Shown piece by piece: positions 30,771 to 37,269 of a stretch of DNA of 37,269 nt. Source of the DNA: Clostridiales bacterium (lineage in GTDB: Bacteria > Bacillota > Clostridia > Christensenellales > SZUA-584); contig JAJUJH010000010.1 in NCBI GenBank assembly GCA_029265435.1, positions 1 to 37,269 of the forward strand, in the 5' to 3' direction. The notes under the pieces are model-generated. The model did no database searches. It worked only from the letters and a program-made list of their open reading frames with translations, and was not told the DNA's origin. A program made the position numbers and the translations under genes. Within the stretch, counting starts at the first letter, position 1. Each line of letters begins with the position of its first letter.

Positions 30771-31910
30771 ATGAAAAGAATCCTGACAGCCGCGCTCGCG
30801 TTGATGATCGTTTTTTCGGCGGCGGTGACGGCATACGCGGAAGGCTTCGACGCCAAAGCCAAAAGCTTTATACTGATGGACGCCAATTCGGGAAGCGTGC
30901 TTGCGGAGAAAAACGCGGATGAACAGCTTCCGTGCGCCAGTGTTGCCAAGGTGATGACAATACTGCTGCTGCTGGAAGCCGAAGAGTCCGGACGGCTGTC
31001 GCTTAACGATACGGTGACGGTCAGCGAACACGCGGCGTCGATGGGAGGCACGCAGGCGTTTTTGGATCCGAACAGCACGCATAAGGCGGAGGATCTGTTG
31101 AAGGCGGTGATCGTATGCAGTGCCAACGATGCGGCGGTCGCGCTGGCCGAAAAAATATCCGGCAGCGAAGACGCGTTTGTGGAGATGATGAACAAAAAAG
31201 CGGAGGCGATGGGGATCGATGCCCGGTTTGTGAACGCGACGGGTCTCGGCGACGAACAGAAAATCAGCGCGCGCGATGCGGCCGAAATCTGCAGGCAGCT
31301 TGTGAAGCATGATCTGCTGTACAAGTGGAGCGGCATATGGATGGAAAACTATATCCATCCCGACGGACGCAAGACGGAAATGGTGAACCAAAACCGGCTT
31401 GTGCGTTATTACGAGGGGTGCGACGGCGTCGCGACAGGCTCGTCGGGCGCGGCCGGATATTGCATCGCGGCGACTGTCAAGCGCAGCGGCGGACGGTTTA
31501 TATATGTCGCGCTGGGCGCGCCGAACAGCGCGACACGCTTTGACGACGCCAAAGCCGCGTTCGATTACGCCTTTGCCGGGTTTACAGCCAAAACGGTTGT
31601 GACCGAAGGTCAGAAGCTGGGCTCCGATCTTGCGGTGGCGGGCGGTACGCAGCCGTTTGTCGACGTATACGCAGGGCAGAGCTTTTCCACGCTGATCGAA
31701 AAGGGCAAGGAGGGGACGCTCGAAAAGGAGCTTGTGCTGCTTGAGAACCTTGCCGCGCCCATTAAAAAAGGGCAGGTCATCGGTTATCTGCGCATACTGC
31801 TGGACGGTGAGGAGATCGGCCGTGTGGATGCCGTTGCGGGAGACGACGTGGCGGAGAGAAATTTCGGTAACGCATTTAAGCGCATACTGGTATGGTGGCT
31901 GTTCGCATAG
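30771..31910 (+). CDS. D-alanyl-D-alanine carboxypeptidase family protein with altered KTG motif
   Basis: A 379-residue homologue of the DacA/DacF low-molecular-weight penicillin-binding proteins, which trim the terminal D-Ala from peptidoglycan. It has a signal peptide ending near AYAEG, a serine peptidase domain, a PBP5-type C-terminal domain (about 255-350) and a final amphipathic helix (NAFKRILVWWLF) for membrane contact. Ser57-Val-Ala-Lys60 and Ser117-Ala-Asn119 are intact. The third motif, normally KTG in a DGLKTGYT context, reads DGVATGSS, with Ala221 (codon at 31431-31433) for lysine; two base changes would be needed. Activity may be lost or altered. The ATG at 30771 is taken; GTG at 30768 is equally possible given the GGGG upstream. 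Confidence 0.88.
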   Translation: MKRILTAALALMIVFSAAVTAYAEGFDAKAKSFILMDANSGSVLAEKNADEQLPCASVAKVMTILLLLEAEESGRLSLNDTVTVSEHAASMGGTQAFLDPNSTHKAEDLLKAVIVCSANDAAVALAEKISGSEDAFVEMMNKKAEAMGIDARFVNATGLGDEQKISARDAAEICRQLVKHDLLYKWSGIWMENYIHPDGRKTEMVNQNRLVRYYEGCDGVATGSSGAAGYCIAATVKRSGGRFIYVALGAPNSATRFDDAKAAFDYAFAGFTAKTVVTEGQKLGSDLAVAGGTQPFVDVYAGQSFSTLIEKGKEGTLEKELVLLENLAAPIKKGQVIGYLRILLDGEEIGRVDAVAGDDVAERNFGNAFKRILVWWLFA

Positions 31911-31928
31911 AAAAAAAGAGGCGTCGCT

Positions 31929-31950
31929 CCGCCGGGGCGATCGCCGGCGG
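31929..31950 (+). other. GC-rich hairpin between the carboxypeptidase gene and surE
   Basis: CCGCCGG / CCGGCGG, a perfect 7-bp stem with an 8-base loop, lies 19 bases after the carboxypeptidase stop codon. It has no T-run, so termination here is uncertain. Confidence 0.4.
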
Positions 31951-31958
31951 CGTCTGCG

Positions 31959-31987
31959 TTGACACGCATCGCTCCGCACTGTAAAAT
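31959..31987 (+). promoter_or_regulatory. Promoter of surE
   Basis: A perfect -35 TTGACA, a 17-bp spacer and a -10 TAAAAT end 24 bases before the surE start codon. Confidence 0.75.
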
Positions 31988-32011
31988 AAAAACGCAGACG
32001 GGAGGAAAGCG

Positions 32012-32791
32012 ATGCGCATACTGATTGTAAACGACGACGGCATTCATGCCAAAGGCTTGCGGACACTGGCTGCGCGGCTCAACCGCGGTCACGATGTGAC
32101 GGTGGTCGCCCCCGAATCGGAGAGAAGCGCCACGTCGCATTCCATCACGATATACAGACCCTTGCGGGTCACAAAAACGCAGCCTTCGGGCCTTGAGGCC
32201 ATACCCTGTTATGTGGTGGACGGTCAGCCGGTGGACTGCACAAAGATCGGCATTGTCCATATTATGGGCGGGCGTGTCGATCTTGTTGTTTCCGGAATCA
32301 ACCACGGCGCCAATCTGGGCTCGGATATCATGTATTCCGGAACGGTGGCGGCCGCGCTTGACGCGGTAATTATGGGCCGAAAAGCGCTCGCGGTATCGTG
32401 CGCGTCCAAATATGCCGAGCATTTCGAGAGCGCGGCCGAAATGGCCGCCGGTCTCATCGACGGAGGGCTGTTTGACGGAGAGCCGGACAATGTGCTGTAT
32501 AATCTCAATGTGCCCGATCTCCCGCTTTCAAAGATCAACGGGATCAGAGTGACGTCTCAGGGGCGCACCGCGTACGACGACGAGGTGGAATTGCGCAGCG
32601 ATCCTCACGGTAGACAGTATATTTGGATGACGGGCAAGCTGCGCGAAGAGCCGTCGGAAGCCGAGACGGACGTTGAAGCCGTCCGGCAGGGTTATGCATC
32701 TTTAACGCCCATCAGGTATGACATGACCGCAAAAGAACAAATCGGACCGCTTACTTGCAGGATCAACAAAATGAAATTGCATTTTTCGTAA
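32012..32791 (+). CDS. surE: 5'/3'-nucleotidase SurE
   Basis: SurE is a metal-dependent phosphatase acting on nucleoside monophosphates, and in some species on short polyphosphate. The 259-residue protein begins MRILIVNDDGIHAKG, with Asp8 and Asp9 as metal ligands. ESERSATSHSIT carries Ser39, the conserved serine, and SGINHGANLGSD has the metal-binding Asn97. MYSGTVAAA completes the active site. GGGAGG precedes the ATG. It has its own promoter; the RpiR-type regulator gene follows 46 bases downstream with a promoter of its own. Confidence 0.95.
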   Translation: MRILIVNDDGIHAKGLRTLAARLNRGHDVTVVAPESERSATSHSITIYRPLRVTKTQPSGLEAIPCYVVDGQPVDCTKIGIVHIMGGRVDLVVSGINHGANLGSDIMYSGTVAAALDAVIMGRKALAVSCASKYAEHFESAAEMAAGLIDGGLFDGEPDNVLYNLNVPDLPLSKINGIRVTSQGRTAYDDEVELRSDPHGRQYIWMTGKLREEPSEAETDVEAVRQGYASLTPIRYDMTAKEQIGPLTCRINKMKLHFS

Positions 32792-32804
32792 ATTCTGATA
32801 TAGT
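32777..32804 (+). promoter_or_regulatory. Promoter of the RpiR-type regulator gene
   Basis: A -35 TTGCAT (inside the end of surE), a 16-bp spacer and a -10 TATAGT lie 33 bases before the start codon. Confidence 0.6.
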
Positions 32805-32837
32805 ATTGTTATTAATTGTGCGGCAAGGGGGATAATC

Positions 32838-33704
32838 ATGCAAGTTAACGATATAATAAAAGTCATAAAAGAACGCCAAAGCTCAATGAGCAAGGGACAT
32901 CGCGCGATTGCGTCATATATCATCGACCATTATGATACGGCGGCTTTTATCACCGCGTCGCGCCTTGGAGAAACGGTGGGCGTCAGCGAATCCACCGTGG
33001 TGCGCTTCGCGTGCGCGCTCGGTTACGACGGCTATCCCGAACTGCAAAAGAAGCTTCAGGAAATGATACGCTCCAGGCTGACCAATGTGCAGCGAATGGG
33101 GCTTGGCTCAAACATGTCTGAAGAAGAGCTGGTGCGCTGGGCTTTGCGCAACGATATCACGAGCCTTAGGCACATCCGTGAGGTGCTCGATTACGGCATG
33201 ATGGAAAAGGCCGCGGACATGATACTGCAAGCCGATCATGTTTACATTCTTGGGCTTCGTTCCAGCGCGCCGCTTGCCCTTTTCTTCTGGTATTATCTCA
33301 ATTACATACGGAGCGGGACAAGCCTTGTATCGTCCAGCATCGGCGGCGATATTTTCGGCCAGATGATGCATGCGGGCAAGGGGGATCTGGTTGTGGCTAT
33401 CAGCTTTCCGCGTTATTCGTCGCGAACGCTGGACGGAGTGAATTTTGCGAAGAAGAACGGCGCGACGATACTCGGCATCACCGACAACGCGCTTTCGCCG
33501 CTTGCGGGCGTGGCCGACGCGAATCTGTTCGTGAATTCGGACATGAACCTCTTTGTCGACTCGCTTGTGACGCCCATCAGCGTTGTCAATGCGCTCGTGC
33601 TTCTGATTGGAATGCGCAAAAAGGACGGCTTGAGGCAGAACTTTGAAATGCTCGAAGATTTGTGGCGGCAATACGACGTTTATACGGGCAAGGACGAAAT
33701 TTGA
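32838..33704 (+). CDS. MurR/RpiR family transcriptional regulator
   Basis: A 288-residue regulator with the two-domain plan of this family: an N-terminal helix-turn-helix domain (about 1-77) and a C-terminal SIS domain (about 125-260) that senses phosphorylated sugars. The N-terminal domain contains KGHRAIASYIIDHYD and the recognition region VGVSESTVVRFACALG. The SIS domain contains VYILGLRSSAPLA and AISFPRYSSRTLDG. AAGGGGG precedes the ATG. Its TGA stop overlaps the ATG of the following flavoprotein gene. No sugar transport or catabolic gene is next to it, so its target is unknown. Confidence 0.9.
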   Translation: MQVNDIIKVIKERQSSMSKGHRAIASYIIDHYDTAAFITASRLGETVGVSESTVVRFACALGYDGYPELQKKLQEMIRSRLTNVQRMGLGSNMSEEELVRWALRNDITSLRHIREVLDYGMMEKAADMILQADHVYILGLRSSAPLALFFWYYLNYIRSGTSLVSSSIGGDIFGQMMHAGKGDLVVAISFPRYSSRTLDGVNFAKKNGATILGITDNALSPLAGVADANLFVNSDMNLFVDSLVTPISVVNALVLLIGMRKKDGLRQNFEMLEDLWRQYDVYTGKDEI

Positions 33705-34915
33705 TGCGTAAGGTATGCGTGATAGGCGGCGGGCCCGCCGGAATGATGGCGGCCATTGCCGCGGCGGAAGCCGGCAGGGATGTCACGCTGTTTGAAAAAA
33801 ACGAAAAACTGGGCAAAAAGCTTTATATAACGGGCAAAGGGCGCTGCAACGTCACCAATGCCGCGCCGATCGGGGACTTTTTTCAAAGCGTCGTGCGCAA
33901 CGGCGCGTTTTTATACAGCGCGCTTTATACGTTCGACAACATGCGGCTGATGAATATGCTTGAGGGGCTTGGACTGCCGCTGAAAACGGAGCGCGGCGGC
34001 CGCGTGTTTCCCGTTTCGGACAAATCCAGCGATGTGCTCAAAGCACTCGGCAAAGCGCTCGATAAAGCGGGCGTTCACGTAAGGCTCCATACCGCCGTGA
34101 CCCGAATTGCCGCAGAGGATAACCGCGTGACAGGCGTTGTTGTGAACGGAAAAGAGCTGTTTTTCGACAGCGTGATACTGGCCACGGGCGGCGTATCGTA
34201 TCCGTCAACCGGTTCAACGGGCGACGGGTATGCGTTCGCAAAGCAGCTGGGGCACAATGTCGAGCCGCCTTGCGCGTCGCTCGTGGGGCTTGATACGTTG
34301 GAGGAAATGGGGGAATACGCGGGCATCACGCTGAAAAACGTCGGGTTTGCGCTGAAGAAGGGCAATAAAACCGTTTTCAGGGAGCAAGGCGAACTGCTTC
34401 TGACGCATACGGGCGTTTCGGGGCCGCTTGCGCTGTCGGCCAGCGCGTATATGGACGGAAGCGAAGGGTACAGCGCAGAGATCGATTTTAAGCCCGCGCT
34501 CGACCATAAAACGCTGGATAAGCGGCTGCTGCGCGATTTTGCCGAAAAAGCCAATAAGGATTTCGGAAACGTGCTTGGCGGTCTTGTGCCGGCAAAGCTT
34601 GCGCCGCTGATCGCGTCGGCAAGCGGCATCGGCCTTGGCACAAAGGCTCATTCGATTACGCGCGAACAGCGCGGCGCGCTCTGCCGCACGCTCAAGGCAC
34701 TGAGTCTCGGCATCAAGGGCAAAAGGCCGGTTGCCGAAGCCGTGATCACGCGCGGCGGCATCGATGTGCGCGGCATCGATCCTTCCACGATGGCGAGCAG
34801 AATCGTTGAAGGGCTTTATTTCGCGGGCGAAGTGATCGACGTGGATGCGCTGACGGGCGGCTATAATCTGCAGATCGCCTTCTCGACCGGCTATCTTGCG
34901 GGGATTAGCTGTTGA
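33704..34915 (+). CDS. YhiN/HI0933-type flavoprotein
   Basis: A 403-residue NAD(P)/FAD-dependent oxidoreductase-like protein of the HI0933/YhiN family (aminoacetone oxidase family in some annotations). The FAD-binding dinucleotide motif IGGGPAGMMAA is at residues 7-17, the family signature TGKGRCNVTN at 43-52, and TGGVSYPSTGSTGDG in the middle. The C-terminus has ITRGGIDVRGID, the GLYFAGEVIDVDALTGGYNLQ segment and a final helix. The physiological role of this family is not established. The ATG at 33704 overlaps the regulator's stop codon; a weak AAGGA is upstream. The infC promoter overlaps its stop codon. Confidence 0.88.
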   Translation: MRKVCVIGGGPAGMMAAIAAAEAGRDVTLFEKNEKLGKKLYITGKGRCNVTNAAPIGDFFQSVVRNGAFLYSALYTFDNMRLMNMLEGLGLPLKTERGGRVFPVSDKSSDVLKALGKALDKAGVHVRLHTAVTRIAAEDNRVTGVVVNGKELFFDSVILATGGVSYPSTGSTGDGYAFAKQLGHNVEPPCASLVGLDTLEEMGEYAGITLKNVGFALKKGNKTVFREQGELLLTHTGVSGPLALSASAYMDGSEGYSAEIDFKPALDHKTLDKRLLRDFAEKANKDFGNVLGGLVPAKLAPLIASASGIGLGTKAHSITREQRGALCRTLKALSLGIKGKRPVAEAVITRGGIDVRGIDPSTMASRIVEGLYFAGEVIDVDALTGGYNLQIAFSTGYLAGISC

Positions 34916-34940
34916 CAGAACGCCGCGTTTATGGTAAAGT
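34912..34940 (+). promoter_or_regulatory. Promoter of the infC-rpmI-rplT operon
   Basis: A perfect -35 TTGACA, overlapping the stop codon of the flavoprotein gene, a 17-bp spacer and a -10 TAAAGT predict a start near 34947 and a leader of about 150 bases. Confidence 0.75.
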
Positions 34941-34946
34941 ACGTAT

Positions 34947-35047
34947 GCTTGAAAGCAGAAACGCCCGTTTCTCACCTGTCGGCAGCGGCCAGATACGGTA
35001 AGCAGCTTTAATCGAGTGTAAACGGGTCTGTTGTACCCGTTTTTTTT
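34947..35047 (+). ncRNA. L20-type (infC) leader with terminator and possible antiterminator
   Basis: The leader ahead of infC holds an intrinsic terminator: AAACGGGT (35020-35027) / ACCCGTTT (35035-35042), followed by T residues to 35047. An upstream hairpin AGAAAC / GTTTCT (34957-34972) overlaps CCCGTTT at 34964-34970, which can instead pair with AAACGGG of the terminator. The two folds are therefore mutually exclusive, as expected of an attenuator. In Bacillus, ribosomal protein L20 binds such a leader and favours termination when in excess. The match to that RNA family is by position and logic, not by a covariance search. Confidence 0.7.
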
Positions 35048-35099
35048 GTTGGGTCAAAAGCGTTCGCTCAAACGGCAAATCAAGGTGGAGGTGTTTACT

Positions 35100-35609
35100 A
35101 TCGCTAACGAACATCAGATTAACGAGCAGATTCGGGATAAGAGCATCCGCGTGATCTCCGATGAAGGTGAGCAGTTGGGGATCATGTCTGCGCGTGAGGC
35201 GATGGACATTGCTGAAGAAAGAGGACTGGATCTTGTAAAAATTTCCCCGAATGCGCAGCCGCCGGTGTGCAAGATCATGGATTACGGGAAATTCCGGTTT
35301 GAACAGTCCAAAAAGCAAAAAGAGGCGAAAAAGAACCAGCATATCATCACAATCAAGGAGGTCCGGCTGTCGACCAATATCGACAGGCACGACCTTGATG
35401 TGAAGGCAAAAAGCGTGAGCAAATTTCTGAAAGCGGGCGATAAGGTCAAGGTATCGCTGCGTTTTCGCGGCAGGCAAATGACACATACGGATATGGGGCG
35501 TGAAGTGATGGAAGATTTTTTCTCCATGGTGAAGGATGACGCCGTGATGGAGAAGAGCGCCAAGCTGGAAGGCCGGAGTATGTTCATGATATTAGCACCA
35601 AAGAACTAA
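35100..35609 (+). CDS. infC: Translation initiation factor IF-3
   Basis: IF-3 binds the 30S subunit, keeps it apart from the 50S subunit and checks the start codon and initiator tRNA. The 169-residue protein has the N-terminal domain ([15 protein letters not shown]), the linker with [19 protein letters not shown] and the C-terminal domain with the family motif [14 protein letters not shown]. The start proposed is ATC at 35100: GGAGGTG lies six bases upstream, at ideal spacing, and the protein then begins (M)[14 protein letters not shown]-3 genes typically use AUU or a similar rare start codon so that IF-3 represses its own synthesis. The GTG at 35091 is inside the Shine-Dalgarno sequence and is less likely. 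Confidence 0.94.
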   Translation: MANEHQINEQIRDKSIRVISDEGEQLGIMSAREAMDIAEERGLDLVKISPNAQPPVCKIMDYGKFRFEQSKKQKEAKKNQHIITIKEVRLSTNIDRHDLDVKAKSVSKFLKAGDKVKVSLRFRGRQMTHTDMGREVMEDFFSMVKDDAVMEKSAKLEGRSMFMILAPKN

Positions 35610-35628
35610 CCAAGGAGGACGATGCAAA

Positions 35629-35826
35629 ATGCCAAAAATCAAAACGCACAGGGGCGCGGCCAAACGGTTTTCTCTGACGGGAACCGGCAAGGTCAAGCGC
35701 GCGAAGGCTTTCAAAAGACACATTCTCAATAAAAAGAGCGCCAAGAGAAAGAGAAATTTGCGTCAGGCGGCATTTATTGCGGCGGTTGAAGAAAAGAATA
35801 TCAAGCAGCTTATTCCCTACAAATAG
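35629..35826 (+). CDS. rpmI: 50S ribosomal protein L35
   Basis: A 65-residue basic protein of the large ribosomal subunit. It has the typical N-terminus [20 protein letters not shown] and the [17 protein letters not shown] segment. AAGGAGG precedes the ATG. It is the middle gene of the conserved infC-rpmI-rplT operon, 19 bases after infC and 23 before rplT. Confidence 0.97.
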   Translation: MPKIKTHRGAAKRFSLTGTGKVKRAKAFKRHILNKKSAKRKRNLRQAAFIAAVEEKNIKQLIPYK

Positions 35827-35849
35827 GCCGACGACAGGAGGAATGAAAA

Positions 35850-36206
35850 ATGGCCAGAGTCAAAGGGGCTGTCAACGCCCGTAAAAAACATAAAAAGGTT
35901 TTAAAACTTGCGAAAGGATATTTCGGCGCAAAGTCCAAGCAGTTCAGAGCGGCCAACCAGGCTGTGATGCGCTCGCTGCGCTACGCGTATATCGGCCGCA
36001 AGCTCAAAAAGAGAGATTACCGCAGCCTTTGGATCACGCGTATCAACGCGGAGGCCAGAGCCAACGGCATCAGCTATTCGCGCCTGATCAACGGCCTGAA
36101 AAAGGCGGGCGTCAGAGTGAACCGAAAGATACTTGCCGATATGGCCGTGAACGACAAAAAGGCGTTTGCGGGTATGGTATCCGTCGCGCAGAAGAAGCTG
36201 AAATAA
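35850..36206 (+). CDS. rplT: 50S ribosomal protein L20
   Basis: L20 binds 23S rRNA early in assembly of the large subunit and, in Bacillus and E. coli, represses its own operon. The 118-residue protein is of standard length: [24 protein letters not shown], a long basic helix, then [20 protein letters not shown] and the globular C-terminus with [18 protein letters not shown] precedes the ATG. It ends the operon and is followed by a strong terminator; it is the likely effector of the leader at 34947-35047. Confidence 0.98.
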   Translation: MARVKGAVNARKKHKKVLKLAKGYFGAKSKQFRAANQAVMRSLRYAYIGRKLKKRDYRSLWITRINAEARANGISYSRLINGLKKAGVRVNRKILADMAVNDKKAFAGMVSVAQKKLK

Positions 36207-36217
36207 GCGTTATCGAA

Positions 36218-36245
36218 AGAGCCTTGAATCCGAAGGCTCTTTTTT
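36218..36245 (+). terminator. Rho-independent terminator after rplT
   Basis: AGAGCCTT / AAGGCTCT, a perfect 8-bp stem with a 7-base loop, runs into six T residues, 11 bases after the rplT stop codon. Confidence 0.9.
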
Positions 36246-36336
36246 CATATACACGCTTTTTTTGACGGCCTGCGGCGGACCGGAGCGACGAAGCGGCATC
36301 GGGAAAGCGATGTGTGCGAAAGGAGCGCTTTTTTGT

Positions 36337-36366
36337 TTTCCTTTGCCTGCGAATATCTGTTATAAT
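36337..36366 (+). promoter_or_regulatory. Promoter of the phosphoglycerate mutase gene
   Basis: A perfect -10 TATAAT at 36361 with a TG one base upstream (extended -10) and a weak -35 TTTCCT at 18 bp. The leader would be about 160 bases long. The 329-base gap between rplT and this gene holds the rplT terminator and this promoter; I see no gene or clear RNA element in the rest. Confidence 0.55.
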
Positions 36367-36535
36367 ACAAACCAACGGATGGGACGGCTGACTTTCCGGC
36401 ATGGCGGTTTTGGGCGGCACTTTGTGGCCCGGGCGGCATGCATGGCGGAGTACGGCCGGACGTCGGCAATCATGATTGCGTCAAAGCGCGTCCGCCGCAA
36501 ACGCACGGCGCGCTAAACGAACGAAGGAGCAAGTG

Positions 36536-37269
36536 ATGAAACGATTCACCATTGTATTGGACGGCATAGCGGACAGACCGCAGCAAAAGCTGGGAGGGAG
36601 GACGCCGATGGAGGCGGCAAGCACGCCGGGGCTCGATGCGCTTTTTGCAAAGTCGAGGCCGGGCACGGTTCAAACCATTCCTGCGGGTCAGGAGGTCGGC
36701 AGCGCTGTGGCGAATATGAACCTATTGGGATACGATCCCGTCAGATGCTACAGAGGCCGTGCGGTCATCGAGGCGGCCGGCGCGGGGCTGCCCGTTAAGG
36801 CGGGTGCCCTCTATGTGCGCTGCAACCTTGTGACGCTGGAGGGGCCCGATTTCGAAAACAGCGTGATGCAAAGCTACAGCGCCCACGATATCGAGACGCA
36901 TCTGGCGCACCCGCTCGTGGAGCGGCTCAACAGAGAAGTGTTTCAAGCGCCGTTCAAGCTTTTTCATACGGATTCGTTCCGCAACATACTCATTGCGGAC
37001 GGCGAAGGAGCTGTTGCACCGAAGCTTTGCTTCAAGCCCGCGCACGACATGATTGGCGGCACGGTCAGGGATTTCCTGAAGGGCGGGCCGGAGATGCAGC
37101 CGTATTTTGATATGATGCGCAGGGCTTATGATGTGCTCAAAGAGGACAACGAGACAAAGGCCAACGCGATATGGTTCTGGGGCGCGTCGTACGCGCCGGA
37201 GTTTGACGCGCCGCCCGCCGGACGACGGGTGGTGCTCGCCGAGACGACGCTGATGCGCGGCATCGCGGC
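36536..37269 (+). CDS. ApgM-type 2,3-bisphosphoglycerate-independent phosphoglycerate mutase (3' end outside window)
   Basis: The first 244 residues of an alkaline phosphatase superfamily enzyme that interconverts 3- and 2-phosphoglycerate in glycolysis; the gene runs off the right edge. The N-terminus MKRFTIVLDGIADRPQQKL has the metal-binding Asp, followed by GGRTPMEAASTPGLDAL. The nucleophile region reads GQEVGSAVANMNLLGYDP; ApgM proteins usually have PGSDVAN here, so the serine is kept but the following Asp is Ala. YRGRAVIEAAGAGL also fits the family. GAAGGAG lies before the ATG. Archaeal-type mutases of this kind occur in many Clostridia. Some relatives are annotated as phosphonopyruvate decarboxylase-related or homoserine kinase-like, so the exact substrate is less certain than the fold. 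Confidence 0.87.
   Translation, partial: MKRFTIVLDGIADRPQQKLGGRTPMEAASTPGLDALFAKSRPGTVQTIPAGQEVGSAVANMNLLGYDPVRCYRGRAVIEAAGAGLPVKAGALYVRCNLVTLEGPDFENSVMQSYSAHDIETHLAHPLVERLNREVFQAPFKLFHTDSFRNILIADGEGAVAPKLCFKPAHDMIGGTVRDFLKGGPEMQPYFDMMRRAYDVLKEDNETKANAIWFWGASYAPEFDAPPAGRRVVLAETTLMRGIA

Noticed and set aside
30606-32066. Long minus-strand open frame extending upstream of the NlpC/P60 gene, antisense to the carboxypeptidase gene
   Set aside because: The extension is Arg/His-rich, has no family features, and covers a clear gene on the other strand; a promoter and lipoprotein signal place the true start at 30605.
36262-36516. 84-codon open frame between rplT and the mutase gene
   Set aside because: It overlaps the promoter, is Arg-rich, and has no family match or conserved features that I can recognise.

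Overview
The window is a chromosomal segment of a Bacillota (Firmicutes) bacterium, most likely an uncultured member of class Clostridia with a moderately GC-rich genome. This rests on gene content and order: comEC-holA with a convergent rpsT, a Gram-positive division/cell-wall (dcw) cluster starting with mraZ, a PASTA-carrying class B penicillin-binding protein, a MurE with the DNPR motif of meso-diaminopimelate-adding enzymes, and infC-rpmI-rplT behind an L20-type leader. TTG start codons are frequent (eight proposed here), each preceded by a Shine-Dalgarno sequence. No rRNA, tRNA, CRISPR array, prophage or transposase gene was seen.

Layout. 1-2.7 kb: end of comEC, holA and convergent rpsT. 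2.8-5 kb: a repeat element and three genes for zinc-ribbon membrane proteins. 5.1-10.3 kb: a surface module of a large CotH-kinase/lamin-tail protein, a VTC-type polyphosphate polymerase and a DUF4956 membrane protein; the first two genes have nearly identical promoters. 10.3-11.2 kb: a second repeat copy between duplicated terminator hairpins, then an unknown membrane-anchored protein on the minus strand. 11.4-25.4 kb: the dcw cluster mraZ-rsmH-ftsL-pbp-murE-mraY-murD-ftsW-murA-ftsQ-ftsA-ftsZ, with murF, murG, murC and murB absent. 25.5-30.6 kb: cysS, a small membrane protein, a short gcvH-like gene, a third repeat copy, deoB-PNP (nucleoside salvage) and a minus-strand NlpC/P60 lipoprotein gene. 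30.8-34.9 kb: a D,D-carboxypeptidase homologue lacking the KTG lysine, surE, an RpiR-type regulator and a YhiN-type flavoprotein. 34.9-36.2 kb: the L20 leader with infC-rpmI-rplT. 36.5 kb to the end: the start of an ApgM-type phosphoglycerate mutase.

How the genes relate. The dcw genes make lipid I precursors (MurA, MurE, MurD, MraY), polymerise and cross-link septal wall (FtsW, PBP) and build the division ring (FtsZ, FtsA, FtsQ, FtsL). MraZ probably controls the cluster through three TGGGN-type boxes in its leader. The CotH/VTC/DUF4956 set looks like one co-regulated membrane or surface phosphorylation/polyphosphate module.

Most notable observations: (1) a roughly 150-bp MITE-like repeat in three copies with imperfect terminal inverted repeats, one copy flanked by a 6-bp direct repeat and one abutted on both sides by a duplicated terminator hairpin; (2) a 31-bp promoter motif shared by the CotH and VTC genes; (3) a D,D-carboxypeptidase with ATG in place of KTG; (4) a lipoprotein gene with a promoter that predicts a leaderless mRNA; (5) an AUC start codon for infC behind a terminator/antiterminator leader.
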